A stretch of DNA of 64,000 nt from JAVJST01 sp965229715 (GTDB taxonomy: Bacteria; Pseudomonadota; Alphaproteobacteria; Rhodospirillales; Casp-alpha2). The notes below the pieces were generated by a model, which did no database searches, was not told the DNA's origin, and was given only the letters and a program-made list of their open reading frames with translations. The translations under genes were made by a program, and so were the position numbers. Of the stretch, positions 8,197-17,165 are shown one piece after another (the first letter of the stretch is position 1; every line of letters starts with the position of its first letter). The stretch is from assembly GCA_965229715.1 (NCBI GenBank), contig CBDDJL010000001.1:1-64000 (forward strand), written 5' to 3'.

Positions 8197-8324
8197 CGCC
8201 AGCGGTCTTCCGTCGCCATGCCGCCGCCCATCTTATCGCCAGACACAAGCTGCGTTATTTGACATCTCCGGGTCGATAACGGAAAACCGGGCATCGAAAC
8301 GAAGCCGAAGAATGGAGAACGTTC

Positions 8325-9314
8325 ATGGCCAAGGCGCTTTTGCTTGAGGAAAACGAGGACGGCAAGGTATCCGCCGCCGTCACCGACATCACCGACGACC
8401 AGTTGCCGGCGGGCGACGTAACGGTCGATATCGCGTATTCGACCCTGAACTACAAGGACGGCATGGTCGTCAAGGGTGTCGGCAGGCTTGTCCGAAGCTA
8501 TCCGCACGTCCCCGGTATCGATTTCGCCGGCACCGTGAGCGCCAGCGACAACCCGGATTTCAAGCCCGGTGACGAGGTCGTGCTGACCGGTTGGCGCGTC
8601 GGCGAAGCGCATTGGGGCGGTTTTTCGCAGAGGGCCCGGGTCAAGGGCGACTGGCTGGTAAAACGGCCGGACGGTCTGACGGCGAAACGCGCCATGGGCG
8701 TCGGCACCGCCGGCTTCACGGCGATGCTGGCGATTCTCGCGCTCGAAGAGCACGGCTTGACCCCGGACAAGGGCGAGGTCCTGGTGACCGGCGCCGCCGG
8801 CGGCGTCGGCTCGGTCGCCACGTCGCTTCTCGCCAAGGCCGGCTACACCGTCGCCGCATCGACGGGCCGTGCCGAAACCCATGACTATCTCAAGGACCTC
8901 GGCGCCAGCGTCATCGTCGACCGTGCCGAACTGGCCGATCCGCCGTCGCGCCCGCTCGACAAGGAGCGCTGGGCCGGCTGCGTCGACAGCGTCGGCGGCA
9001 CGACCCTCGCATCCGTTCTGACGCAGATGGCCTACGGCTCTTCGGTCGCCGCCGTCGGCCTGGCGGGCGGCAACGTCCTGGAAAGCACCGTGCTGCCGTT
9101 CCTGCTCCGTGGCGTCAACCTGCTCGGCATCGATTCCGTGATGTGCCCGAAGGACCGCCGCGAGGCCGCCTGGGCGCGGATTGCAAGCGACCTGGACATG
9201 GCGAAACTCGATGGCATGATGACAGAGGCGACCCTGGCGGACCTCCCCGAACTCGCCAATGCGATTCTCAAGGGCCAGACCCGCGGCCGCACGGTGATCG
9301 ACGTCAACGCGTAA
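8325..9314 (+). CDS. acuI: Acrylyl-CoA reductase (NADPH), AcuI/YhdH family
   Basis: This 329-residue medium-chain dehydrogenase belongs to the AcuI/YhdH subgroup, which reduces acryloyl-CoA to propionyl-CoA. In marine alphaproteobacteria it detoxifies acrylate formed from DMSP and serves 3-hydroxypropionate use. Diagnostic pieces are YSTLNYKDGMVVKG near the start, the nucleotide-binding VTGAAGGVGSVATSLLAKAG (about 147-166), and the LLRGVNLLGIDSVMCP strand pair near the C-terminus. It lacks the zinc ligands of alcohol dehydrogenases. GGAG precedes the ATG by eight bases. It stands alone, with no DMSP lyase gene nearby. Confidence 0.9.
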   Translation: MAKALLLEENEDGKVSAAVTDITDDQLPAGDVTVDIAYSTLNYKDGMVVKGVGRLVRSYPHVPGIDFAGTVSASDNPDFKPGDEVVLTGWRVGEAHWGGFSQRARVKGDWLVKRPDGLTAKRAMGVGTAGFTAMLAILALEEHGLTPDKGEVLVTGAAGGVGSVATSLLAKAGYTVAASTGRAETHDYLKDLGASVIVDRAELADPPSRPLDKERWAGCVDSVGGTTLASVLTQMAYGSSVAAVGLAGGNVLESTVLPFLLRGVNLLGIDSVMCPKDRREAAWARIASDLDMAKLDGMMTEATLADLPELANAILKGQTRGRTVIDVNA

Positions 9315-9462
9315 AAACGCGGCCACCCACGTTTATGTGCGGGCCCAGGCATGACAGGTGGCGGCGAGCTCATTTCTGTCCCAAATCTGATGCCTCGAAT
9401 ATGACGTTGGGCTTGGCAACGGGCTGAGCCATCATGTGTCGTCAAATCGGGAGGATGACGCC

Positions 9463-10479
9463 ATGACCAGCGACGCCGTGCCGCCGAAGAATCGGGACAT
9501 CTATAGCGCCACCATGAAACACTTCGGCTCGCAGCCGGAGCCCTCTTTCACCGCGCCGGAACGCATGGAAGCCATCTGGGGACGTCAGTGGGGCTGCGAC
9601 AACGACGTCGGCAAGCTGCGGACGGTGATGGTTCATCGCCCCGGCGACGAGTTCAACGTCATCGACCCGACCAAGTATATCGAGGAAACCGGCGGCTTCG
9701 GCGACATCGAGACCGGCTGGTACTGGCAGTCGGACACCATCCCGCCGCTTGAGGAAATGCAGACTCAGCACGATGGCATGGTCGCGGCCCTCGAAGCCGA
9801 GGGCGTCGAGGTCATCCGTGTCGAGGGTAATGTCAACGGCCGCTTCAAGACGTGCTACACGCGAGACTCGTCGTTCGCGGTGAAGGGCGGCAACATCGTC
9901 ACGCGCCTCGCGCCGCGCCTGCGCCACGGCGAGGAGCGCGACATCACCCGCACACTGGCCAATGCCGGCGTGCCGATTCTGGCGACCGTGACCGGGACCG
10001 GCATGATCGAGGGCGGCTCGTTCGCCTGGCTCAATGCCAAAACCGCCGTCGTCGGCCGCAGCATCCGCGTCAACGACGAAGCCATCGAACAGGTCCGCGA
10101 CGTCCTCAAGCATCAGGGCGTGGAGCTGATCGTCGTCGACCTGACCGGTTACATGATCCACATCGACGGCGTGTTCAACATGATCGATGTCGATCTCGCC
10201 ATCGTCGACCCGACCGGATTGCCCTACACGTTCCTGATGAAGCTCAAGGAGCTCGGCATCCGCACGGTGGAGGTCACACCCGACGACAACAGCTGGATCA
10301 TCAACGGTCTCGCCGTGGCGCCGGGCCGTTACATCATGCCGCACGGCATTTCCGAGCGGACCCGCGAGGAACTGGACCGGCAGGGCCTGACCCTGATCGA
10401 GATCCCCTACGACAAGATGCAGCTCAACGGCGGCGGCATTCACTGCTCGACGTGTCCGCTGGTTCGCGATCCGGTGTAG
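9463..10479 (+). CDS. Amidinotransferase / arginine deiminase-family enzyme
   Basis: The 338-residue protein is a member of the guanidino-group-modifying pentein superfamily, which includes arginine deiminase, dimethylargininase and glycine amidinotransferase. The catalytic Cys328 lies in GGGIHCSTCPL at the C-terminus, the catalytic His233 in MIHIDGVFNMID, and the acidic residue in EGGSF (about 183). The exact substrate is not readable from motifs. The single-domain length and lack of an arginine-deiminase C-terminal layout leave dimethylargininase-like or amidinotransferase activity open. Start ATG 9463 is supported by GGGAGGATG just upstream. An agmatinase lies 3 kb away, so guanidino metabolism is a local theme. 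Confidence 0.8.
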   Translation: MTSDAVPPKNRDIYSATMKHFGSQPEPSFTAPERMEAIWGRQWGCDNDVGKLRTVMVHRPGDEFNVIDPTKYIEETGGFGDIETGWYWQSDTIPPLEEMQTQHDGMVAALEAEGVEVIRVEGNVNGRFKTCYTRDSSFAVKGGNIVTRLAPRLRHGEERDITRTLANAGVPILATVTGTGMIEGGSFAWLNAKTAVVGRSIRVNDEAIEQVRDVLKHQGVELIVVDLTGYMIHIDGVFNMIDVDLAIVDPTGLPYTFLMKLKELGIRTVEVTPDDNSWIINGLAVAPGRYIMPHGISERTREELDRQGLTLIEIPYDKMQLNGGGIHCSTCPLVRDPV

Positions 10480-10496
10480 AGCGCCACACTTTCGAC

Positions 10497-11480
10497 ATGC
10501 GCGATGTGGTAAACCGGGTCATGCGCTGGTTGCTCGCCGGTTTGATCGTTTTTACGCTTGATGGACCGGCGCCGTCCGCGGCATCGGAACTCGAAATCGA
10601 AGCAACACGCATCGCGCTTAACCCCGAGAGCGCGGCCGACGTACGCGCAGGCGCCATGATATGGCGGGGCGGCCTTGAATTGCGGGCGGATCACCCTCGT
10701 TTCGGCGGGTTTTCGGGCCTTGAGACGGCCGACAACGGCAATCTTGTCGCGGTCAGCGATCTCGGCTGGCGACTCGATCTGCATCCGATGATCGGCGACA
10801 CAGGCAATCTCGCCGGCGTCGAACTCCTCGGCTTCGGTTCGTTCGTCGACTCCGCCGGCAATGAAATGCTGGAGAAGGTGAACATCGATGCCGAAGCGCT
10901 GGCGCGCACCCCGGACGGGCGCATGCTGATCGCCTTCGAGCGGCGACACCGCATTGCCTCGATCGGCGGCCGCCGAATCACGAAATCGCTGGTCGTCCCG
11001 GACTCCCTGCCCGACGCCCCGTTCAACGGCGGCATTGAAGCCATGACCGTTCTCGCAGACGGCCGCATCTTGGCGCTCGCGGAACGTATGCGTGCCGCCA
11101 AAGACGACGGCGGCAGCGTTGCCGGGTGGATCGGCCGTTCCGGCGATTGGCGACGGATCGCCTATCCGGTCTCTTTCGGTTACATGCCGACCGGGGCAGC
11201 AACCTTGCCGAACGGCGACATCCTTGTGCTCGAACGTCACTATACGCCATTGACCGGCGTCGCAGCCCGCATCCGCAAAATACCCGCTGCGGCGTTGCAA
11301 GACAGCTCGATCTCCGGCCCGATCATTATGGAATTGCAACCGCCGCGCAGCGTCGACAACATGGAAGGTATCGCGATCGGCGAGCGCAACGGCGCCACGA
11401 TTGTCTATCTCGTCTCGGATGATAACCTGAACCGTGGCAAACAACGCACCCTTCTGATGATGTTCGAACTGGACGAGTGA
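10497..11480 (+). CDS. Secreted esterase-like/phytase-like beta-propeller protein
   Basis: The 327-residue product has an N-terminal hydrophobic signal segment (RWLLAGLIVFTLDGPAPSAA) and then matches the esterase-like activity of phytase family, a beta-propeller fold. Recognisable pieces are FGGFSGLETADNGNLVAVSD, then LLIAFERRHRI-like and NGGIEAMTVLADGRILALAE, and the late DNMEGIAIGERNGATIVYLVSDD. Members are periplasmic and their substrates are mostly unknown. The stop overlaps the next gene's GTG by four bases, so translation is coupled. An ATG at 10521 (MRWLLAG) would give a shorter signal peptide and is an equally good start. Confidence 0.8.
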   Translation: MRDVVNRVMRWLLAGLIVFTLDGPAPSAASELEIEATRIALNPESAADVRAGAMIWRGGLELRADHPRFGGFSGLETADNGNLVAVSDLGWRLDLHPMIGDTGNLAGVELLGFGSFVDSAGNEMLEKVNIDAEALARTPDGRMLIAFERRHRIASIGGRRITKSLVVPDSLPDAPFNGGIEAMTVLADGRILALAERMRAAKDDGGSVAGWIGRSGDWRRIAYPVSFGYMPTGAATLPNGDILVLERHYTPLTGVAARIRKIPAAALQDSSISGPIIMELQPPRSVDNMEGIAIGERNGATIVYLVSDDNLNRGKQRTLLMMFELDE

Positions 11481-12361
11481 CCGCAGTGAAAACCGTTTTA
11501 AGCGCCCTGTCGCTCATGCTCGGCGTTATGTCTCCGGTCCTGGCCGCCGATTGGGACGCGCCCGAACGGCTGCGCGCCGGCGAGGCGCTCTACGGCAACC
11601 CGCATGACGCCCACATTACGGCGGACGGCCTCTATCTGCTGGTATCGGATGTCGACAACGATGCGATTGCGGTTCTTGTCCCGGGAACTCTCGATCTGAT
11701 CGGCCGCTTCGGCGCCGGCGAACTCAGCCGCCCTCACGACGTCACATCCGGGCCGGACGGACGGCTCTATGTCGCCGACACGGCGAACGGTCGCATCGCG
11801 ATCTATACGTTCAACGGAACCGAGAATTACGGCAACAAGGTGTTTGCCGATCTCGACGAGGTCTGGTCGGACGGCATTGTCTGGCCCGAGGGCATTGCCG
11901 TCGATACCTCGAACCTCGCCTACGTCGCCGATGTGCGGCCGAATGCCGTGCTCAAAATCGAGGACGGGGCTGTCACGAAACGCGTGACCGAGGCAGACGG
12001 CATCGGTCTCGCACGACCTCATGACGTCCAGATCGCGCCGGACGGCTCGATTTACGCGACCGATCCGGGCAACGACCGGGTCATCCGGTTCGACGCCGAC
12101 CTCAACGTGACGGCGGTCCTCGACAAGGAAACCTACGGTTTCGACGAACCGAAGTATCTCGCCATCGATGACGACGGCATGGTGTTCGTCGCCGACGAAT
12201 ACAACGACCGGATTGTCATGGTTCGCGACGACGGCGCGCTTCAGGGCATTATCGAGGGCGATATCAACCAGCCTGAGGGCATCGAGGTCGCGGGCCGTTA
12301 TATCTGGATCATGGATACCAGCAACCATCGCGCCCTGCTGTATCGCCGGGTGCCGAGGTGA
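11477..12361 (+). CDS. Secreted NHL-repeat beta-propeller protein
   Basis: The 294-residue protein begins with a signal peptide ending near SPVLA-AD (about residue 23). It then carries about five or six NHL-type repeats, each with the pattern PHDV, a Pro-Asp-Gly turn, LYVADTANGRI or IYATDPGNDRVIRF, and so on to IWIMDTSNHRALLY at the C-terminus. NHL propellers bind ligands or partners and some are lyases or lactonases; I see no catalytic motif. It overlaps the preceding esterase-like gene by four bases, and psiE follows 17 bases later, so the three form an operon. A GTG start at 11486 is possible. Confidence 0.82.
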   Translation: MTAVKTVLSALSLMLGVMSPVLAADWDAPERLRAGEALYGNPHDAHITADGLYLLVSDVDNDAIAVLVPGTLDLIGRFGAGELSRPHDVTSGPDGRLYVADTANGRIAIYTFNGTENYGNKVFADLDEVWSDGIVWPEGIAVDTSNLAYVADVRPNAVLKIEDGAVTKRVTEADGIGLARPHDVQIAPDGSIYATDPGNDRVIRFDADLNVTAVLDKETYGFDEPKYLAIDDDGMVFVADEYNDRIVMVRDDGALQGIIEGDINQPEGIEVAGRYIWIMDTSNHRALLYRRVPR

Positions 12362-12378
12362 CGGGGGAGGCATAGACA

Positions 12379-12879
12379 ATGGGCGAGGCACAACGAGCCA
12401 TCGATCGCGCGACAGCGCTGCACAAGACCATGAAGGAGAACGTGCAGGCGTTCGGCACACTGCTGGTCGATGGCTTTCATCTGCTTGCCCTGTTCGCCAT
12501 CGGCGCGACGACCGTCTGGGCGGCGGTGGCCGAGTTCCTTCGCCTGGTCATCCAGGGCCATGCCGGCATTGCCGATATCCTGCTGCTCTTCATCTACATG
12601 GAAATCGGCGCCATGGTCGGCATTTACTTCAAGACCACGCGGCTGCCGGTTCGCTATCTGATCTATATCGCGATTACGGCGCTTGCACGCATCCTTGTCG
12701 AGATTGTCGGCGCCGAGCACCAGACCGGGATGGACCTTCTGTACGTTACCGGCTCGATTCTTCTGCTCGCACTCGCCGTGCTGATCCTGCGCTACGGGTC
12801 CTACAAGTTGCCGTCCGACATCCGCGAGGCCGATATCGCCCGAGGGGTGGCCAAGGCGGATCCCGAAACGGACATCTGA
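12379..12879 (+). CDS. psiE: PsiE-family membrane protein
   Basis: This 166-residue inner-membrane protein has four hydrophobic helices and the PsiE hallmark ILLLFIYMEIGAMVGIYFKT followed by RYLIYIAITALARILVEI. PsiE is phosphate-starvation-inducible in E. coli but its biochemical role is unknown. The ATG at 12379 follows GGGGGAGG by about nine bases. It is the last gene of the operon with the two secreted propeller proteins. If the first of these is truly phytase-like, a phosphate-scavenging role for the operon would be consistent, but I see no Pho box. Confidence 0.85.
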   Translation: MGEAQRAIDRATALHKTMKENVQAFGTLLVDGFHLLALFAIGATTVWAAVAEFLRLVIQGHAGIADILLLFIYMEIGAMVGIYFKTTRLPVRYLIYIAITALARILVEIVGAEHQTGMDLLYVTGSILLLALAVLILRYGSYKLPSDIREADIARGVAKADPETDI

Positions 12880-12893
12880 ACGTTTGTTCACAT

Positions 12894-12917
12894 GAAAAGA
12901 CCCGCCAGAGGCGGGTC
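12894..12917 (-). terminator. Rho-independent terminator of rpmB
   Basis: Read on the minus strand, GACCCGCC, the loop TCT and GGCGGGTC form an eight-base-pair stem, followed directly by TTTTC. It lies 29 bases past the rpmB stop. On the plus strand there is no T-run, so it serves rpmB rather than psiE. Confidence 0.85.
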
Positions 12918-12945
12918 CATCCGAAATCACGTCTTCAGGGGCTGG

Positions 12946-13233
12946 TCAGGCCGCGGCGGTCGCCTTCCTGATCTGCTTTTTGAGACGAACCATTTCCGCC
13001 GATAGCACATCGTTGCGGGCGTCGAGCAGATAGGCGTCAAGACCACCCTTGTGCTCCACGGTGCGGATCGCGCTGGCGGTGAGCTTGACGCGGACCGGAC
13101 GGCCGAGCGCGTCGCTCATCAGCGAGGTTTCCTGAAGATTCGGCAGAAAACGGCGACGGGTCTTGTTGTGAGCATGGCTCACGTTGTTGCCGGTCAGCAC
13201 ACCTTTGCCGGTCAGGGCGCAACGCTTCGACAT
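12946..13233 (-). CDS. rpmB: 50S ribosomal protein L28
   Basis: L28 is a small basic protein of the large ribosomal subunit. The 95-residue product starts MSKRCALTGKGVLTGNNVSH and continues with NKTRRRFLPNLQ, the standard L28 signature. It also has the alphaproteobacterial C-terminal extension (LDARNDVLSAEMVRLKKQIR). It is a single-gene unit with its own terminator and is divergent from speB. Length fits the class. Confidence 0.97.
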   Translation of the reverse strand: MSKRCALTGKGVLTGNNVSHAHNKTRRRFLPNLQETSLMSDALGRPVRVKLTASAIRTVEHKGGLDAYLLDARNDVLSAEMVRLKKQIRKATAAA

Positions 13234-13358
13234 GGTTCTATCCTCTAGTTCGTCCGGTCGGCGGAAGCCCGGTTTTTAGAGAACGTGCCCGCCCGCGTCA
13301 AGGTCTTTCCCGTGCCCGCGTTACATGCCTAGAATGCGGTAAGCAAAGGATTTCCGCC

Positions 13359-14270
13359 ATGCCAGAAGACCGTCATACCCGCCCACTGCCGACCTTCGCC
13401 CGGCGCGAGACGTTCTTCGGCACGGAAAACATCACACCGGCGGGCCATGCCGTCACGATTGCCGGCATTCCGTTCGATATCGCGACCACCAACCGCGCCG
13501 GCACACGCGACGGCCCGGCCGCCATTCGCCGCGCCAGCCGCATGACCGGCGGTCCGTTCCCCGATCTGTGGTCGGACGCCTTCGACGTCGATATCTGCGA
13601 TGTCGGTAACTTCGGCCTGCTGATGGGCAATCTGGAGCCGTCCCTGAAGATGATCGAAGAACAGGCCATGGAGCACGAACACCTGATCGCGCTCGGCGGC
13701 GATCATCTGATCTCGCTCCCCCTGCTCCGCGCCGCAGCGGCGAAGCACGGACCGCTCGGCATGGTGCATTTCGACGCCCACGTCGATACCTGGCCCGAGA
13801 CGTTCACCGCACCCGTATCCCACGGCACCAATTTCTACATCGCCATCAACGAGGGCCTGATCGACCCGAAGCGCACCGTGCAGATCGGCATCCGTTGCCA
13901 TATGGGCCGGGACGTCTGGGACTGGACCGTCGGTCAGGGCGTCACGATTGTCACCGCCGAAGACGTCCACATGTCGACGCCCGAGGCCGTTGCCCACCGG
14001 GTCCGGGACGTCGTCGGCGACGGCAAGACGTACCTGACGTTCGACATCGACGGGCTGGACCCGAGCTGCGCGCCCGGCACCGGTACACCCGTGGTCGGCG
14101 GGCTGCAAACGTGGCAGGCGCGCGGCATCCTGACGCGGCTGACCGGCGTCGACTTCATCGGCATGGATATCGTCGAGGTTGCGCCCGCCTGTGATGTCGG
14201 CGAGATCACATCCCTCGCCGGCGCATCGGTCGTGGCGTTCTATCTGGGGCTGTTGGCGGGACGCAAGTAG
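13359..14270 (+). CDS. speB: Agmatinase / ureohydrolase
   Basis: This 303-residue enzyme belongs to the arginase/agmatinase family, which hydrolyses agmatine to putrescine and urea at a di-manganese centre. Metal ligands are visible as GGDH (His116), HFDAHVD (Asp139, His141, Asp143) and DIDGLDP (about 230-236). The family N-terminal motif IPFDIATTNRAGTRDGPAAI is intact. Related guanidinobutyrases and guanidinopropionases share these motifs, so the exact substrate is not certain. It stands alone, divergent from rpmB, and the IS element begins about 110 bases after its stop. Confidence 0.88.
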   Translation: MPEDRHTRPLPTFARRETFFGTENITPAGHAVTIAGIPFDIATTNRAGTRDGPAAIRRASRMTGGPFPDLWSDAFDVDICDVGNFGLLMGNLEPSLKMIEEQAMEHEHLIALGGDHLISLPLLRAAAAKHGPLGMVHFDAHVDTWPETFTAPVSHGTNFYIAINEGLIDPKRTVQIGIRCHMGRDVWDWTVGQGVTIVTAEDVHMSTPEAVAHRVRDVVGDGKTYLTFDIDGLDPSCAPGTGTPVVGGLQTWQARGILTRLTGVDFIGMDIVEVAPACDVGEITSLAGASVVAFYLGLLAGRK

Positions 14271-14382
14271 CAGCGGCAACATACGCGCGCCGAGGGAATG
14301 GCTCGGCGAGGCTCAGCGCGCGGCCCAACAAGCGACCGCTCAATGACCGCCAGCAGGAGGCTATTTTCCAGGCTCGGGTCGT

Positions 14383-16083
14383 CAGAAAATGACCCTGGCT
14401 GTGTAAAAACGATTTGCTTTCGTGATGTCTGCTAGAATCTCGCTGACGAACTCAGTGAGGTTTTGATGAAGCGGTTTGTTGAAGGTGTGTCGCGTGATCA
14501 GGCGAGCTTTCTGCCGGAATGCCTGGACGACTTCGTCGGCGAGGACAATCCGGTCCGGGTTGTCGATATCTTTGTCGATGAGCTTGATCTTCGGAGTCTG
14601 GGGTTCGAGCGGGTCGATCCGCGCTCGACGGGGCGGCCTGGCTATCATCCGTCGGGACTGTTGAAGCTCTACATCTACGGTTACCTGAACCGGGTGCAGT
14701 CGAGCCGCCGGCTGGAGCGCGAGGCGGGCCGCAACGTGGAGGTCATGTGGCTGACGGGCCGGCTGGCTCCCGATCACAAGACGATCGCCGACTTCCGCCG
14801 GGACAACGGTCCGGCGATCCGCAAGGTCTGCGCCCGGTTCGTGGAACTGTGCCGCACGGTCGGGCTGCTGGCCTCGGCGAGCGTCGCCATCGACGGCTCG
14901 AAGTTCAAGGCGGTCAACAACCGCGACCGCAACTACACGCGGGCCAAGATGCAGCGGCGCATGGCGCAGATAGAAGAAAGCGTAGCCAGGTATCTGCACC
15001 AGTTGGACAGCGCCGACCGCCAGGAACCGTCGGAGGCGATGGAGGGTAAGGTTGCCCGCCTGACGGAAAAGATCGCCAGGCTGAAGAGCGAGATGCAGCG
15101 CCTGCGGGGCCTTGAGGAACGCATGTTTGCCGCGCCGGACAAGCAGATCTCGCTGACCGATCCGGATGCGCGCTCCATGGCGACCAGTGGCCGGGGCTCA
15201 GGTGTGGTCGGCTACAACGTCCAAGCCTCGGTCGATACCGAGCATCACCTGATCGTCGATCATGATGTGACGACTGCGGGCTCCGACCGGGCACAACTGG
15301 CGCGTATGGCGGCGCGGACGAAAGCCGCCCTTGGGGCCGACACATTAGATGTGGTTGCCGACCGGGGTTACTTCTCCAGCGAGGAGATATTGGCCTGCCA
15401 CGAGGCGGGTATCACCGTGACTCTGCCCAAGCCGATGACATCGGGCAGCCGTTCCAAGGGACGCTTCGTGAAACAGGACTTCCGCTACGTCTCTGATGAC
15501 GATGTCTATGTCTGTCCCGCCGGCGAGCGCCTCACCTATCGCTACACCAACGAGGAGAAGGGGCTCACGCTGAGGCGTTACTGGTCGAACGCCTGCTTGA
15601 GTTGCGCCATCAAGCAGCGTTGCACCACGGGCCGCGAGCGCCGCATCACGCGCTGGCAGCACGAACACCTGGTCGATGCCGTTCAGCACCGGCTCGACCG
15701 AGACCCGGACGCGATGCGAAGACGGCGCGAGACCGTCGAGCATCCCTTCGGCACCATCAAGGCCCGCATGGGCGCAACCCACTTCCTGATGAAACGGCTC
15801 AAGAACGTGCGCACCGAAATGGCGCTCCACGTGCTCGCCTACAATCTGACCCGGGTCATCAACATCCTCGGCACCGGCCCACTGATCCGGGCCATGAGGG
15901 CCTGATAGGCCCCACTGCGCCTGCCCAAGGCCGAAAAACCACCGCTCAGACCGTTAACGGACCAAATATTCAGCCCGCTCGCGCCGATATCGCATTATCC
16001 CAATCAATCAGCCGTCGATCACGGTCCGCCAGACAACTCACCGCCCAGCCAAAACGTTTTCACACGACCAAGACCCTTTTCTG
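14383..16083. mobile_element. IS1182-family insertion sequence with 34-bp imperfect terminal inverted repeats
   Basis: The left end (14383-14416) and the reverse complement of the right end (16050-16083) match at 26 of 34 positions. Both begin CAGAAAA and share GTGT, AAAACG and TTTG. Between them lies one intact IS1182-type transposase gene. The element is about 1.7 kb, normal for this family. I could not find a clear target-site duplication. It sits between speB and the LysR gene at 16111, whose stop codon is only 27 bases from the right end, so insertion did not obviously break a gene. Confidence 0.8.
14466..15905 (+). CDS. IS1182-family DDE transposase
   Basis: The 479-residue protein has the N-terminal DUF772-like domain (GRPGYHPSGLLKLYIYGYLN) typical of IS1182 transposases. 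The DDE catalytic core follows: first Asp in SVAIDGSKFKAVN (about residue 141), second Asp in VVADRGYFSSEEI (about 298), and Glu in RRETVEHPFGTIKARMG near residue 424. A Cys-rich insert (CPAGERL, ACLSCAIKQRC) precedes the final Glu, also family-typical. The frame is intact, so the element may still be active. The ATG at 14466 is chosen; a TTG immediately before it is also in frame. Confidence 0.92.
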   Translation: MKRFVEGVSRDQASFLPECLDDFVGEDNPVRVVDIFVDELDLRSLGFERVDPRSTGRPGYHPSGLLKLYIYGYLNRVQSSRRLEREAGRNVEVMWLTGRLAPDHKTIADFRRDNGPAIRKVCARFVELCRTVGLLASASVAIDGSKFKAVNNRDRNYTRAKMQRRMAQIEESVARYLHQLDSADRQEPSEAMEGKVARLTEKIARLKSEMQRLRGLEERMFAAPDKQISLTDPDARSMATSGRGSGVVGYNVQASVDTEHHLIVDHDVTTAGSDRAQLARMAARTKAALGADTLDVVADRGYFSSEEILACHEAGITVTLPKPMTSGSRSKGRFVKQDFRYVSDDDVYVCPAGERLTYRYTNEEKGLTLRRYWSNACLSCAIKQRCTTGRERRITRWQHEHLVDAVQHRLDRDPDAMRRRRETVEHPFGTIKARMGATHFLMKRLKNVRTEMALHVLAYNLTRVINILGTGPLIRAMRA

Positions 16084-16110
16084 TCACTCGTTACGGTCGA
16101 TATTCGCGCC

Positions 16111-16992
16111 TCAAGAATCCGTGGCTTCTTCGATCAGCCAATCCCGAAACAGCATGATCTCCTTCTTGGCGAAACGTTCATCCTTCGTGAGAAGATAGAA
16201 CGCGCAGTTCGGTACCTGAGCGTCAAACGGACAAACCAGATCGCCAACGTCCAACTCATGCTGTAGCAGCAGATCCCCCAACAGGACGCCATGACCATCG
16301 ACTGCGGTCTGAACGCGGAATAGTGGGTCGGCGATGTAGCGACTGTTCGAGAGATCGGGATTCTCAATGCCCGCGCATTCGAACCACCGCCGCCATGCGT
16401 GCAACTTGTCCGAGAGAAGAACGACGTCTTTCAGATCATCGTATGCGGGAGGCCGTCCAAGATCTTCGAAAAGGTGTGGAGAGCAGTATGCGGACATAGG
16501 CGCATCGAACAGGCGAGTGACGTTGTAGGGGCCGGTCCAATCGCCAAAGCCCCACCTGATGGCGAGATCATACGAGTCCGGATCAATGTCATCGGAGTCG
16601 GAGTCGTGGTGAAACCTTAACTGAACTTCGGGGTTAAACTCCCAGAACTTGCCAAGCCGCGGTGACAACCAACGGGCCGAAAAATAGGTGCTGACCGAAA
16701 CGTCGATCAAAGGCTTTCTTTGTTTTCCGATTATCTGCTCGGTCGTTCGCCCTATGTCGTCGAAGCTGCGGCGGGCGCTCACGTACAGTTGCTCACCCGC
16801 GTCGGTAAGACTGATCCGGCGCGTTGTTCGATGCATTAGCTTGACGCCCAGGCGCTCCTCCAAGGCGGCCAACTGCTGACTGACGGCTCCCCGCGAAACG
16901 TTCAGTTCCTCGGCTGCTCCGGAGATACTCAGATGCCGGGCTGCCGCCTCGAACGCCCGTAATCCATTGAGCGGGGGAAGTTGTCTGTTCAT
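16111..16992 (-). CDS. LysR-family transcriptional regulator (GcvA-like)
   Basis: The 293-residue protein has the LysR winged-helix domain at 1-62 (LPPLNGLRAFEAAARHLSIS, then NVSRGAVSQQLAALEERLGV) and a periplasmic-binding-like effector domain after about residue 90. The N-terminal sequence and the R-W-G-F-G-D-W element place it near GcvA-type regulators. It diverges from the oxygenase/sulfur cluster starting at 17166, so it is the likely activator of that cluster. The gene is visibly less GC-rich than the flanking chromosome, consistent with transfer. Its 3' end abuts the IS element. Confidence 0.9.
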   Translation of the reverse strand: MNRQLPPLNGLRAFEAAARHLSISGAAEELNVSRGAVSQQLAALEERLGVKLMHRTTRRISLTDAGEQLYVSARRSFDDIGRTTEQIIGKQRKPLIDVSVSTYFSARWLSPRLGKFWEFNPEVQLRFHHDSDSDDIDPDSYDLAIRWGFGDWTGPYNVTRLFDAPMSAYCSPHLFEDLGRPPAYDDLKDVVLLSDKLHAWRRWFECAGIENPDLSNSRYIADPLFRVQTAVDGHGVLLGDLLLQHELDVGDLVCPFDAQVPNCAFYLLTKDERFAKKEIMLFRDWLIEEATDS

Positions 16993-17002
16993 TGTATGAT
17001 TT

Positions 17003-17018
17003 ATCTAATCAATTGGAT
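17003..17018. promoter_or_regulatory. Candidate LysR operator 1 (imperfect palindrome)
   Basis: ATCTAAT-CA-ATTGGAT is an imperfect palindrome (six of seven arm positions pair) located 11 bases before the LysR start. LysR proteins commonly bind such T-rich/A-rich dyads next to their own gene. Its first eleven bases are repeated exactly at 17134-17144, next to the first cluster gene. Confidence 0.5.
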
Positions 17019-17133
17019 ATGAAATCTGGCTTGTACGGGGTCTAGAACACAAACATTCTAACTAATCTACAAGGAATAATTCGGAGATCCGTTGAACATT
17101 CGCCAAGCGACAGATTTCCTCGTCGACCAATAA

Positions 17134-17144
17134 ATCTAATCAAT
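17134..17144. promoter_or_regulatory. Candidate LysR operator 2 (direct copy of site 1)
   Basis: ATCTAATCAAT recurs exactly, 131 bases from the first copy, just upstream of the cluster's first gene. The downstream arm is degenerate here. Two sites at opposite ends of the divergent gap fit a LysR protein that loops DNA or controls both directions. Confidence 0.4.
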
Positions 17145-17165
17145 ATGAGGCAGGAGCATCAGACG

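Noticed and set aside
9852..10496. Upstream extension of the phytase-like gene through the amidinotransferase gene
   Set aside because: The extension overlaps a well-supported gene in another frame, and the signal peptide begins only at 10497 or 10521.
14370..16095. Target-site duplication flanking the IS element
   Set aside because: I compared both flanks and found no convincing short direct repeat, so none is reported.
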